Assembly (NCBI RefSeq): GCF_000003605.2
Contig: NW_003147272.1
Location: forward strand, 59,937-106,372
Length of the DNA stretch: 46,436 nucleotides
From: Saccoglossus kowalevskii
Lineage: Eukaryota > Hemichordata > Enteropneusta > Harrimaniidae
Direction of reading: 5' to 3'
Shown: positions 12,443-22,519 of the stretch, piece after piece
Layout: every line of letters starts with the position of its first letter
How positions within the stretch are numbered: position 1 is the stretch's first letter
The notes under the pieces: model-generated
Database searches by the model: none
Told to the model about the DNA's origin: nothing
The model's input: only the letters and a program-made list of their open reading frames with translations
Position numbers and translations under genes: made by a program

Positions 12443-12964
12443 ACAAGTTTATCCTATGTACAGTCTACTCATTGAAACGTTGACGCTGGTAATATTGTCT
12501 ACTAGAGACTATTAAGGTCAATAGGTCAGGTTTTAGGTGCCTCATTACTCACTAGCCTGATACTGGAAATCTATGTGCATGATCTTTATTGATGTCGTCT
12601 TTTTGAATTGTCTTACCCTATTGTGTACATGATAGGTATCCTACAAAATGATTGGTTCTAATCTGCATAGTTAATGTAGCTGAATTGTTCTCTATACAAC
12701 CTATTACGCACACCTGTTATTGTTCCCATCAGAGTCAAGCAAACAAACAGAAAGATATATAATTGAGTTGTGGCTATGCTAAGCCGTGATAGTAACCCAA
12801 TAGAAAGCTATCTTGTTTATTGAGCTGGATGCGTAGTAACCTCCGATACGGCTGACTGGAAAGTCAGGGTGTCAGTTTGTACTCTGTAGCACGTCAGTTA
12901 CGAGTCTCCACATTCGTTTTTGAGGGTTTCTTGAACACGTGTGGATTTTGTATTCTAATTCGCA

Positions 12965-13045
12965 ATGATGATGATGATGAATATGATGGAGGAAGATGAC
13001 GAACCAGTGATTGATCGCAAGCGATACGTGAAAGGTTCTTACACG
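12965..13045 (+). CDS. Candidate first exon of the PFN4 transcript (27 codons, methionine-rich)
   Basis: The exon opens with five ATG codons, then an acidic patch (MMEEDDEPVIDRKRY) and VKGSYT, followed by the donor ACG|GTAACA, which is weak but usable. It ends in phase 0 and can join the phase-0 PFN4 exon at 18446. That would put 31 extra residues before the canonical PFN4 methionine. The preceding 150 bp (CACGTCAG, CACGTGTGG, several CpGs) look promoter-like. If a downstream start is used, it is simply a 5' untranslated exon with upstream ATGs. I do not recognise the peptide. Confidence 0.45.
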
Positions 13046-13331
13046 GTAACACCACTTTCAATGTATAGATGAGCTATTCCACTATACTTGTAATCTAAAA
13101 GGAATTGGATTCAATGTATTATTTCTTCATTGAAATGTACATTAAAAATATAACATATCTATCATGTGTTCCGTAGAAATGTACATCCTATAATACATAT
13201 ATATATAACATAGTTAGTTTTGTTCAGTATTTTTTTTTTAAATTAATTTATGTTGTAAGAGCTTTTTCTCATTTTTTATGATTGAACTTTTTATTTTAAA
13301 ATCATTTTTTCAGCTTATTGGCAAGTATGTG

Positions 13332-13357
13332 TCACTGTGACTTCTTTGTCACAGTGA
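13332..13357. other. Perfect stem-loop
   Basis: TCACTGTGAC, a 6-nt loop TTCTTT, then GTCACAGTGA: a 10-bp perfect stem. The arms are themselves near-palindromic (TCACTGTGA). It is neither a tRNA nor long enough to be a microRNA precursor. Role unknown. Confidence 0.7.
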
Positions 13358-13666
13358 AAGCTACGTGTTGATGCCCTATAGAACTCCACTCTATAGAAAA
13401 AAAAACGTGATTCATCTTTATATTTCATATTTAGGTCATGTTGCAATGAATGATGGGTATTTAGCTATAAACAGCAAAAGCTGAATGGATAATAGAATAC
13501 AGCTTCAAATTCATCGCTATGGATACTGATTACATTGCTATGCAATTATCAGATTACCTTCTACGCTAGTAACGAGTTATTACATTTATTGTCATATTTT
13601 ACGTCTGTTTTTCTGCATGTCAACAAAACACTCAAACTATTATTGTTAGCATGTCTGATAATGAAT

Positions 13667-13818
13667 TACTGTAAAATACTTTATTTTAGCTGGAATTAAT
13701 TTTTACTGGTTGTTTTGTATGGAGTGTATTTTCACTGATTTTTGGTGAGTTGAATGTAAAATAGGAAAACAGAATAGCGAAAATTAATTCCAAGCAAAAA
13801 ATAAAGTATTCTACAGTA
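13667..13818 (+). mobile_element. TACTGTAAA-ended MITE (family A), copy 1
   Basis: A 152-bp palindromic element. The left end TACTGTAAAATACTTTATTT is mirrored by ATAAAGTATTCTACAGTA at the right, and the interior carries AATTAATTTT and its complement. A TA target duplication with CTGTAAAA ends would fit a Tc1/mariner-type MITE. Both ends contain AATAAA or its complement. Confidence 0.75.
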
Positions 13819-14017
13819 ACATAAAATATGCTCTTTATTTTATGTTCATTCAATGCTATATACAAAGCATTACTGCTGCTTAGATTGTCACAAGCAAGCA
13901 TTATAAAGATAGTCAAATTACACTACACCATAATGTGTTTATTGAAACCAAATTCATATTCTACTGAGTAGATCTGCAATGGAGTCTGTTAGAGACCTCT
14001 ATGTTATAGTAAAATTG

Positions 14018-14411
14018 CAGGGTTTTCACTAAGATTTGAAATAGAAGGAGAATTTTGAAAAATAACAGGGGAACAAATGTAGGCCACAGGCCTATCACAG
14101 GGAGAAAGCCCGCAGAGGGAGAATACTCGCCGGTAATTGTTTTTGGGTTTTCGAGTGCTTTGAGGGGCATTCTGATGCACTTTCTCAAGCAAAATGTGAT
14201 TCTCAAATATTTCCAGGAAAGTAAACATTTTAATCAGACTTTTTTAAATAAAAACAATGTCTTCCTTTTACTATGTCAATTAAAACTGTTTTGGATGTCA
14301 AGTATATCATTTAATGGTTCATTTAGTCAAGTTTATTTTATTAAAACAGCCGGAGAAATGACAGCGACAGACGGAGATTTCGCTGGTTGCCGGCTTCTAA
14401 TGAAAACTCTG
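14018..14411 (+). mobile_element. 394-bp TIR element with 5-bp target duplication
   Basis: It begins CAGGGTTTTCACTAAGA and ends with the imperfect inverse TTAGAAGCC complement, GAAAACTCTG. AATTG flanks both ends (14013-14017 and 14412-14416). The interior has short GC-rich inverted blocks. A 120-codon open frame inside it (14055-14417) runs out through the element end and matches nothing I know, so I do not call it a gene. The CAGGG end resembles hAT elements, but those make 8-bp duplications, so the class is open. Confidence 0.6.
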
Positions 14412-15207
14412 AATTGAATGATATACTCTATGATATTTATAGAATGTCACATTATTTGTTATTTAATGAAAATTATTAGAATTGAGATTAATAACAATAT
14501 ATGACTTTTTCACCAAGCAAAATTTCAAGAAAATATTTTCGTCAAAGTAACTTAGGCCAAAGCAAAGAAAAATGCTAATTTTTTGCCATTTTCTATGTAT
14601 TATCAAAAGATTGTGGTGACCTCATTTTGTTTGTTGGTTTGTTCTCTATTTTACAGCGAGTGCAAACAAGATTCATACAGGAAATTAGCAAACTCCCTAT
14701 GAACATTGCAATATAGAGAGGGACTCTCTTATTGGTGCTATTAAATGATCTAATATTATGAAAATGATTTACTGCATTTTGTAACAATCTCACTTCCCCT
14801 GATGGAATGAAATAGGTCAACCCTCAGACAGCCGGCTGTCAATTTTGTTTTGATTATTAGGGATATTGCAACATACAAAGGAAGTTGTAAATTATCCATA
14901 CGAATCTTATTAGCGGTCACTTCAACCGTGTGGGAAAGTTGGTGTGGTTATTGGAACATTGATAGGGACTTTCCAAGGGAAGTTGATGATTATGCATATG
15001 AATCTCATTTATGGCTGCTGTAATTGTAAACAGATTAATTAATCACTGGTTTTTAATTTCACTATTTTTGTTGATAATTAAAATTGGCTAAATTAAATTC
15101 ACATATAGAATAACAATAGAACTCATTGTTTTTCCTGCAAAGTTTGTGAACTTAAAAACCAGTGTCCTTAACAATCCAATTATTCTGTCTCTTCTCAAAA
15201 ATGTTAT

Positions 15208-16232
15208 ATAGTTATATTTCTCACACTTACTACATTATATTTCTCACATTTACTACATTATATTTCTCACATTTACTACATTATATTTCTCACACATATT
15301 ACATTATATATCTCACACATACTACATTATATATCTCACATTTACTACACTATATTTCTCACACTTACTACCTGCATTATATTTCTCACACATACTACAT
15401 TATATATCTCACATTTACTACACTATATTTCTCACACATACTACCTACATTATATTTCTCACACATACTACCCACATTATATTTCTCACACTTACTACAT
15501 TTCTCACACATACTACATTATATATCTCACATTTACTACACTATATTTCTCACACTTACTACACTATATTTCTCACACTTACTACATTATATTTCTCACA
15601 CTTACTACATTATATTTCTCACACTTACTACACTATATTTCTCACACTTACTACATTATATTTCTCACACTTACTACCTACATTATATTTCTCACACTTA
15701 CTACATTATATTTCTCACACATACTACATTATATATCTCACATTTACTACACTATATTTCTCACACTTACTACACTATATTTCTCACACTTACTACCTAC
15801 ATTATATTTCTCATACTTACTACCTACATTATATTTTTCACACATACATTATTTTTTTTCCACATTTACTACATTATATTTCTCACACATACTACATTAT
15901 ATTTCTCACACATACTACATTATATATCTCACATTTACTACACTATATTTCTCACACTTACTACACTATATTTCTCACACTTACTACCTACATTATATTT
16001 CTCACACTTACTACCTACATTATTTTTTTTCACATTTACTACATTATATTTCTCACACATACTACATTATATTTCTCACACATACTACATTATATATCTC
16101 ACACATACTACATTATATATCTCACACATACTACCTACATTATATATCTCACACTTACTACATTATATATCTCACATTTACTACATTATATTTCTCACAC
16201 ATACTACATTATATTTCTCACACTTACATTAC
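15208..16232 (+). repeat. 23-bp minisatellite, about 45 copies, open in all frames
   Basis: The unit reads TTATATTTCTCACAC followed by TTACTACA, with variants (ACATACTACA, TTACTACCTACA, TATATCTCACA). Because 23 is not a multiple of three and the unit has no stop in any forward frame, a 371-codon open frame runs through the whole array. That frame cycles through three peptide readings rich in YISHTYY and FLTLTT. This is a repeat artefact, not a protein gene. Confidence 0.95.
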
Positions 16233-18445
16233 ATTTTTGCTCCAATCTCGCACTTTGTACCAATAGTACATGTATAATTTTCCAGCTTACTGCCTCAACC
16301 GTGCAATCAGACGATGCTAATTATTTAAACAAACATTCTCATCCAAAACCTGTTATCACACAACAATATACAATGCAGTCTTTTATTTCTATTATGAAAA
16401 AGTGGAATACATGTGAACTGATAATTGCTTGATAAGCAAGAAATCAAAATGTTTTGTTAGTGCATTTCAAAGACACTTGTATTTTCATTATGAATGTTCA
16501 CATACAAAAACATATTTATTGATTTGATTTGATTTGATTTGAATATAATCCATACACATAAAAAAACATAAATATATTTTTAATTCATTAACCTCATGAT
16601 AACTGGGTTCAGGCCATGTGGTATTAATCAACCAATGAGAATACACCATTTGAATAATTAACTAGTGTGTGTAATATTTATTAATCAGTTTTGACCAAAG
16701 ACACTATGGTTTGACATAGTAAATTTATTTTTGTTATTTATTTCAAAAGCGTTTTCAGCAACATGTCTATTCTCCCACTGAGATTCATAACTCGTCGGTT
16801 ATGTTTGTAGATTTTTCGAACTCGAGCGAAGAGTTAAATTTGGTAGGAAAATGCCATGCAGCTATTTAAAAGTGTTTCCATGGCTTCCACTGAAATCACC
16901 GCTAATGTGTTCAGTGACTTGACTCATAGAGATAAATAAATAGAACTTTGCATTGACCCTTAATGAACTCTCCACCCTTTTTATATAGTACCTCTTTACA
17001 AAGGACTGGTGTTGTTTATTAGATGGTGAGAGGAAATGAAAAGACCTGTCTCCATATAGGTATCTGACTTGGATTCAGTAGACCAGAAGTAATACGTCTT
17101 TTTTTCATACCCAGTACCCGTTGTATGCTAAGACTAATTGCTACTGTCGTAACCATGGCAATACTGTGTTCGAAGCAGGCAATGTTTTGGGGTCGCAATC
17201 ATGTGCTTGTAATACAAATGTTATTCTTAATTGCATTTTTTGGCACATCGCGAATGAAAAGATTCTTTGCATTGAAGAATTACTTTATTTCTTATAACAA
17301 ACTTTCATTATCATGAGAGATGAATTCTGGGACTCACAAGAGGTCTCAAGATTTGCTAGGATTGAATGTTTCTGTGGGAGTCAGTGTAAACCCACAAAAT
17401 GTCATCCTCATGACTACTCTTTAATAATCACATAGGTTTCTACTATACAAACTCAAACTTTCTCTTAGTAGAAAGCTACTGCTAATTCTAATTCGTAACA
17501 ATTTGTAACAAAACATTTTGATGTCATCAAAGATGCTATTGTATTAAACTAACAACATGTACCCATTTGCCTTACAACTTTCTCTCATAGGAGATTCGGT
17601 TGGCAAGACCTGGTCGTTCACATTCTCAGATAAAATAATTGCATTGTTAACCGATTTCATTAAATACATGTTGAATGTTTTCTTGTTTTATTTATTAAGT
17701 CATCTGTAACAGTGTTTTATCTTCTTTTCTTTTTTAGCCATAAATTTATCAATTTCTTACCGTTATTTTGAGTGAAATGAAATATTCTATTCTATCTGTA
17801 TGTGTTTCTGTTAAAAAAAAAAAAATATTAATAAAATAAAAGGATGTCACATGAACCAGTGCTAATCAATGAGCAGCTGTTTGTTAATAAATATTAACTA
17901 CAAGCTGGTTGACATAAATATAACCAAATGACTTCACTAAACTTAAATTTTAATAGGTCATTTAGGTATATTTATTGTAGATACAAACAGCATGCAAGTT
18001 TCATAAACGTCCAATAAAAATTGTGAATTCCAAATATAATAAATACCTTCAGGTTTTTAGATCATGTGAAAAAACAACATTGTGGGCCATATCTCATTAA
18101 TTTTGCATGCAAAACACTCCAGAAACAAATTTTCAGGTAACCATCGGTATTAATATATGCGAGTTTGCTATATATCCAATTACAAGGTGTTTTACAGTAA
18201 ATTATTTATATGATTAGCTATGCCTAAAAATATGGAAAAAAAATTCTATGAAGAATTTAATAAGATTGGAAAACAAATAAACAACTGGGGAATTGAATGA
18301 TGGGTAGTATCACAGTATACACTTACAACTAAGGTTAATCTAAGGACAGTGCCCAGTGATAAAACCCCTATTCAAAGGCTAGGACATGGTGCTTTATGTG
18401 AATTGAATGTTGTATTTATATTCACATATTTTCTATTGTTTTCAG

Positions 18446-18574
18446 GATCGTGTAAAAATGAACCAATTACAGAACTTGTTGCATGATGCATTGATATCAA
18501 CTGAACACGTTAAGCAGTGTGCTATTATACGGAGGAAAGACTCAAGTCTGAGAGCTAGTTCTGTTGGGTTCAAT
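18446..18574 (+). CDS. PFN4: PFN4 exon with canonical start
   Basis: Acceptor TTGTTTTCAG|GAT, donor AAT|GTAAGT. GAT CGT GTA AAA precede the ATG at 18458 and are open, so upstream coding exons can read in. From the ATG it encodes 39 residues, MNQLQNLLHDALISTEHVKQ onward, and ends in phase 0. Confidence 0.93.
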
Positions 18575-20664
18575 GTAAGTCTATAGATTCTTTGATCATT
18601 TATTAAGCAAAGTACAGTGCTTGAATGCAGGTGAATCTACTAATAGAAATGTTTACAAACAATTTAGAAACAATGTATAATTACATTCCATGTCAATTTC
18701 AAATGATAAGTAACGATTAGCTAAAAAGCAAAAAAAAATATTTCTAGCCAATGATACGTTGAGCAGAATTAAAAAAAAAATGTTTTCCTTTTATTTTGTT
18801 AAACTTTTTGTATGACTTAATATGCAAAACAAGTGACCAAACAGTCCATTGTCGCACAAGATTGTTGTGTCAGCCAAGTCAAGCAACACACACCCATAGG
18901 ACAAAATGTGGTTAACCCACACAAAAAACAGTTTGGGACAGGCTGTTGAGATCATGCGTGATGTCAGAGTGATGTTAGAGTGATGTCAGAGTGATGTCAG
19001 AGTGATGTCAGAGTGATGTCAGAGTGATGTCAGTGTGACTTCATCAAACAAAATGTTCAAAAAAATTATGCTAACCTCAAGTATCAAAGCAATTTTCAAG
19101 AAGAAATTGAAAATATCATTTTTCACTAAAATGAACACATTAAAGCGCTTGAGTAGATTCCAAGACTAAGTCGAAATATTTTTTTTTTTTCAGTTGAATT
19201 CTGAGCAGATTCAAAAGTTTATTGATGCTTTCAAAGATCCACCAAGGACCAGAGAAGAAGGAATCTATTTTGATAACAATAATTATAAATGTGTCAGAGC
19301 TGATAAAAATTCCATATATGCCAAATGTGTAAGTAATTATCAGTTTATAACATTTCTCAACCAGTGATCCTTCCAAGTTTTCATATTTCTCATTGATTTT
19401 TTTTTACTTTCAAATTGATACAATCTTCAAATATGAATTTCTTTTGTTATCGTTGGACCAATTACACATAATTTTCGAAAGGAAAAATATTTTGAGGGTT
19501 TTTTGAAATATATATATATAAAATACTTTATTTTTGCTGAAGGATTGATTCAGTGAAATTAAAATACATGTACAGCGAACAACCTTTTTTGCTATGTTTT
19601 ACATTTGACTCATCAAAATCAGTGAAAATAAACTTCATACAAAACACCAAAAATTAATTCCAGCAAAAATAAGTATTTAACAGTACAGTAAAATCTGTAT
19701 TAGAAGCCGCAACCATTCTTTTTAAATAATTGAGAACCAAAAATTCACCATTTCTCATATGTTTAGATCCCCTCCGCAGCTTTTAATACAGATTATTTAT
19801 CAAATTACAGTCACAGTTTTGCAAGTCATACAGTATTTCCACTTCCGTCAACACAAAGTCGAAATACAAACCAAGTTTTCCAAAATCACTGCATATATCA
19901 GTCTGAATGCTCTTCTTAATTGTACTGCATTTTCATGTTTTTATTTTTCTCAGGATAAAATTGGTGTTGTCATGGTGAAAACAATAACATTACTCATAAT
20001 GGGAACTTATAATGAGAACATGTATCCTAGTGTTTGTGTGGAAGCAGTAGAAAAGTTAGGTAAGGAATGATTAATTATGATAATAATATGCACCAATAGA
20101 AAAAAATAATTACGGTGATAGTACGCGAAATTGGGCAAGAAATAATTGTAATAATATGCAGAAATTAGTAATAATGATTAATTATGGACAATTATGCAAA
20201 ATTGGGTATTGTAAAATACTTTATTTTCGCTTGGAATTAATTTTCACTGAAGGAATGATTCAGCGAAAATAAAATCCAGCGAATATACCTTTTTTCCTAT
20301 ATTTTACATTCAACTGGTCAGAAATCAGTGAAAATAAATTCCCTACAAAACATCCAAAAAGGTTTTTCAGTGAAAATTAAATCCAGCTAAAATAAAGTAT
20401 TTTACAGTAAGTGGTAATAGTGATATGCAAAATATGGTAAAAACAATAAATTATGGTATTATGCAAAATTGGGTTAGCAATGAGGTAATATATCTTTACA
20501 TACTTTTCATTCTGAGTCTATAGTATGCGACCTGCCGTGAGGCTATTTTGGAAAGTGTGTATTGATACACATTTATACATCAATTCTCATGTATGACATT
20601 ATTCATGTTATAATACTATATATACTTCATTTCAGCTGATTATTTCAAGGAGAAAGGCAAGTAA
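18446..20664 (+). CDS. PFN4: Profilin-4 orthologue, complete coding region in four exons
   Basis: Spliced exons give 128 residues (vertebrate PFN4 is 129). The start is ATG at 18458, collinear with the vertebrate start. Diagnostic blocks are SSLRASSVGFN (about residues 29-39), EEGIYFDNNNYKCVRADKNS (60-79), IYAKC, MVKT, TYNENMYPSVCVEAVEKL and the end ADYFKEKGK. These mirror the vertebrate PFN4 blocks of the GLYF, YRCVRAD, LYAK, VVKT and MYPSICVEA type. PFN4 is a divergent, mainly testis-expressed profilin. In mammals it binds acidic phospholipids rather than actin or polyproline and is needed for acrosome and manchette formation in sperm. Transfer of that role here is inference. Introns carry three MITEs and an 11-bp tandem repeat. 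All four splice junctions are in phase. Confidence 0.93.
18575..19193 (+). other. PFN4 intron with an 11-bp tandem repeat
   Basis: GTAAGT to a T-rich tract ending TTTTTTTTTTCAG. Within it, 18958-19037 is a tandem of GATGTCAGAGT, about seven near-perfect copies. The rest is plain AT-rich intron. Confidence 0.85.
18958..19037 (+). repeat. 11-bp tandem repeat in PFN4 intron
   Basis: About seven units of GATGTCAGAGT, with one C-to-T change in the second unit. It is short and highly homogeneous, hence probably length-polymorphic. Confidence 0.9.
19194..19328 (+). CDS. PFN4: PFN4 coding exon (45 codons)
   Basis: Acceptor TTTTTTCAG|TTG, donor TGT|GTAAGT, phase 0 to 0. It encodes LNSEQIQKFIDAF, then DPPRTREEGIYFDNNNYK and CVRADKNSIYAKC, the most diagnostic PFN4 segment. 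Confidence 0.95.
19512..19685 (+). mobile_element. Family-A MITE in PFN4 intron, copy 2
   Basis: The left end, AAAATACTTTATTTTTGCTG, is eroded by an AT run. The right end reads AAAATTAATTCCAGC and then AGTATTTAACAGTA. Internal blocks TTTACATTTGACTCATCAAA and CAGTGAAAATAAA match the copy at 20207. Confidence 0.7.
19686..19797 (+). repeat. Palindromic element abutting the family-A MITE
   Basis: CAGTAAAATCTGTATTAGAAGC at the left is mirrored by GCTTTTAATACAGATTA at the right, with a 70-bp spacer. It directly follows the MITE at 19512-19685 and lies 156 bp before the next PFN4 exon. It is possibly a second MITE inserted at a TA. Confidence 0.5.
19954..20059 (+). CDS. PFN4: PFN4 coding exon (35 codons plus 1 nt)
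   Basis: Acceptor TTTTTCTCAG|GAT, donor TTAG|GTAAGG, phase 0 to 1. It encodes DKIGVVMVKTITLLIMGTYN, then ENMYPSVCVEAVEKL, the conserved profilin-4 C-terminal strand and helix. Confidence 0.95.
20060..20635 (+). other. PFN4 last intron
   Basis: It contains a full family-A MITE at 20207-20409, about 150 bp inside the intron, which brings AATAAA signals on the sense strand. The intron ends TATACTTCATTTCAG. Confidence 0.85.
20207..20409 (+). mobile_element. Family-A MITE in PFN4 last intron, copy 3
   Basis: A 203-bp element from TATTGTAAAATACTTTATTT to ATAAAGTATTTTACAGTA, the most complete long version in the window. It has internal inverted blocks (AATTAATTTTCACTGAA and its complement). It carries AATAAA in sense orientation relative to PFN4. 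Confidence 0.8.
20636..20664 (+). CDS. PFN4: PFN4 terminal coding exon
   Basis: The acceptor CATTTCAG|CT completes a GCT codon with the preceding exon's G. It then encodes DYFKEKGK and TAA (20662-20664). The short basic tail matches the end of vertebrate PFN4 (DYLRKKG type). Confidence 0.93.
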
Positions 20665-21112
20665 CCTGGGTATAACGCTAAGGACTGTAATCTTACTACA
20701 AGTGTGCTCTTTTTGGATATATACGAGTGATGGACAGCCCTACCCCCCCTGAATGCAAATACAGTAGCCTCTGTTTTATGGATTGTTAATTTCATTCAGT
20801 GAAAGTAACTACTGCAGTGTGCCATCTTCAGCTGCAATTCTGTATCTTATTACCAAGAAGACATTAATGTGAGGTACTTTTATTGGATTCACCGAGTGAT
20901 CAGTGGTTTAAATAGTGAAGCAAAGTTCATTGACCTTGAGTGATTGATGGAGTAGTTCTTCTACAAAATTCTTTGTATAATTTGTAAATTTGACTAAGAA
21001 TATCACATTAAGACTATCCCACTCTGTATCGATTGTTACAGATACCTTTTGATCACATCCTTCTTCGAGATACAGGTACTAGTATCCTTCGGGCGATGCT
21101 ACGTCACAAGAC

Positions 21113-21187
21113 GTTCCGCGTTGCTAAGACGTGCACCACTGTACTTATTTTTATGGGCTCTGCATGCGTTGCTGAGGAACGCGGAAC
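21113..21187. repeat. Inverted repeat, 10-bp perfect arms
   Basis: GTTCCGCGTT at 21113-21122 is mirrored by AACGCGGAAC at 21178-21187. GCGTTGCTAAG and GCGTTGCTGAG add a direct repeat. It is much more CpG-rich than its surroundings, probably a small transposon remnant. Confidence 0.55.
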
Positions 21188-22254
21188 GCCGAGCCGGTGA
21201 AAATTTTAAAAAACAACAGGAACTCAACTTTGAAGTAATCCTGAACAATCAAATTTTATATGCGTTACACATGCAGGGGTAATCTTGTTACACTGTTGAA
21301 GGGAGTCTCAACAACCATCCCAAAGTACAGTTTTCTGCCTTTGTTTTCACCGTGATGGTTGCCATGTGGTGAAAATACCCGGATGTCCGCCCCCGAGAAT
21401 ACTCAGCAAAATGAATCAACACTAGAGGGCGCTTTTGCCATGGAAGTAGAAAATTGTTAATACTCATTACAGATTTAAATTTGCCGTTCATATTTTCACC
21501 AGATTTAGGATTTACATTTTTCGTAATGTAATTTATTTGTATATATTATTTTTGTATATCACCTTATAAATCAGAAATATCAAAAAATGTTATTAGTGTT
21601 GACGCTTCTATAGAGAAAGTGTTCTTGCATACATAGTGTCATTGGTTACATAATGGTATTTATATACATCCTATATTCATTGCTCAAGAACTCGCTTAGA
21701 CAACAAACAAGGGAGTTGCTTTTCAGCAAAAAGTCTTTATAGTTCTAGAATGATACAACATATTTCACACAAAGTATTATTTCATAATTTTTGACCAAAT
21801 TAACAGTCTTCACATTTGCGTAAAAACTATGTAGAACAAGTATGGTTTTCCAGTTTTTGGCTATTTCTTATCACCCGTTTAATGTTAGCTGTTTTGTACA
21901 ATGGCGACCTCGAACTTCAATGTATGTAAATGAATATGAGTGGAATGCAACAGACAATTTTTCTTTCAGTGCAAGATTCCGCCCGAAATTAAATCAAAAT
22001 ATTATGCAAGATTTGAGTCATTCAATGGTAGATTGATCAGGGCCTTTCAGTATCTCCCAGTGAACAAAAAAAACACCTATTCGTATGCTATGTTGGCCAT
22101 CCATTTCCATCTAGTTTTACTTGCTAAATAATACATAAAATTTGAGCCATTATTATAATGAAGTTTCAATTTGCATGCAATCCCAGTATATTAGTAAATT
22201 GAAGCTACCGGTAATACCAGCTAATTGACTTCGACATTTAAAAGGAGAACAAGG

Positions 22255-22408
22255 ACTAGATGCTGTCGATGATAGTAATATTTTGAATACGGTGAGAGTT
22301 GTGGTTGACCTTGCGCTCGAGACAGCCAATCAGTGATGGCACAAAATTCTGTGCCAATTCACCAGACCATTCTCGAGTGTACTCTGAATGTCTAGATTAT
22401 AGGCCAAG
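22255..22408 (+). repeat. Dispersed repeat E, internally deleted copy
   Basis: Second copy of the repeat at 2041-2284, same orientation. It shares the opening CTAGATGCTGTC and the block GACAGCCAATCAGTGATG. Confidence 0.6.
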
Positions 22409-22446
22409 AAAAAACAGGTCACCAGTATCTTTGGTAATCTGGACAT

Positions 22447-22452
22447 AATAAA
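22447..22452 (+). terminator. Possible PFN4 poly(A) signal
   Basis: This is the first AATAAA on the + strand after the PFN4 stop. A T- and G-rich stretch (TCTTGTTTAGG) follows within 20 nt, as expected downstream of a cleavage site. Confidence 0.3.
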
Positions 22453-22510
22453 TGCAGTCTTGTTTAGGGAGAGGTGGCAAGTAATTACACACGCATGAAA
22501 TTATGAACTC

Positions 22511-22516
22511 TTTATT
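22511..22516 (-). terminator. Possible distal CLIC poly(A) signal
   Basis: TTTATT on the + strand, so AATAAA for the - strand gene. It would give CLIC a 3.8-kb 3' UTR whose end lies within 65 bp of the candidate PFN4 end. Nearer signals exist at 25752-25774. Confidence 0.2.
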
Positions 22517-22519
22517 GAA

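Larger units (their letters stand above)
6457..12964. other. Intergenic or intronic region with repeats
   Basis: No recognisable exon except a weak - strand open frame at 12442-12245. It holds three family-B MITEs, a 20-bp minisatellite, an F-family repeat, a putative retroposon tail ending in (TTTA)n, and a C-rich/CA/CCA tract near 10.6 kb. The stretch from 8.8 to 10.5 kb and that from 10.7 to 12.2 kb are otherwise featureless AT-rich DNA. Confidence 0.5.
13046..18445 (+). other. Putative PFN4 intron (or upstream region)
   Basis: No coding exon seen. It contains a perfect 10-bp-stem hairpin (13332-13357), a MITE (13667-13818), a 394-bp TIR element (14018-14411), a kilobase of 23-bp minisatellite (15208-16232) and a GATTT pentanucleotide run near 16521-16542. 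Sequence from 16.6 to 18.4 kb is plain AT-rich DNA. The intron ends TTTCTATTGTTTTCAG. Confidence 0.5.
20665..22446 (+). other. PFN4 3' untranslated or downstream region
   Basis: No AATAAA occurs between the stop codon and 22447, so the 3' UTR is either up to about 1.8 kb long or uses a variant signal (an ATTAAA lies near 21990). It contains an inverted repeat at 21113-21187. Short open frames here (for example 21842-22036) have no recognisable product. Confidence 0.4.

Noticed and set aside
14055-14417. A 120-codon + strand frame
   Set aside because: It lies almost wholly in a TIR element and runs over its end; no transposase-like motif.
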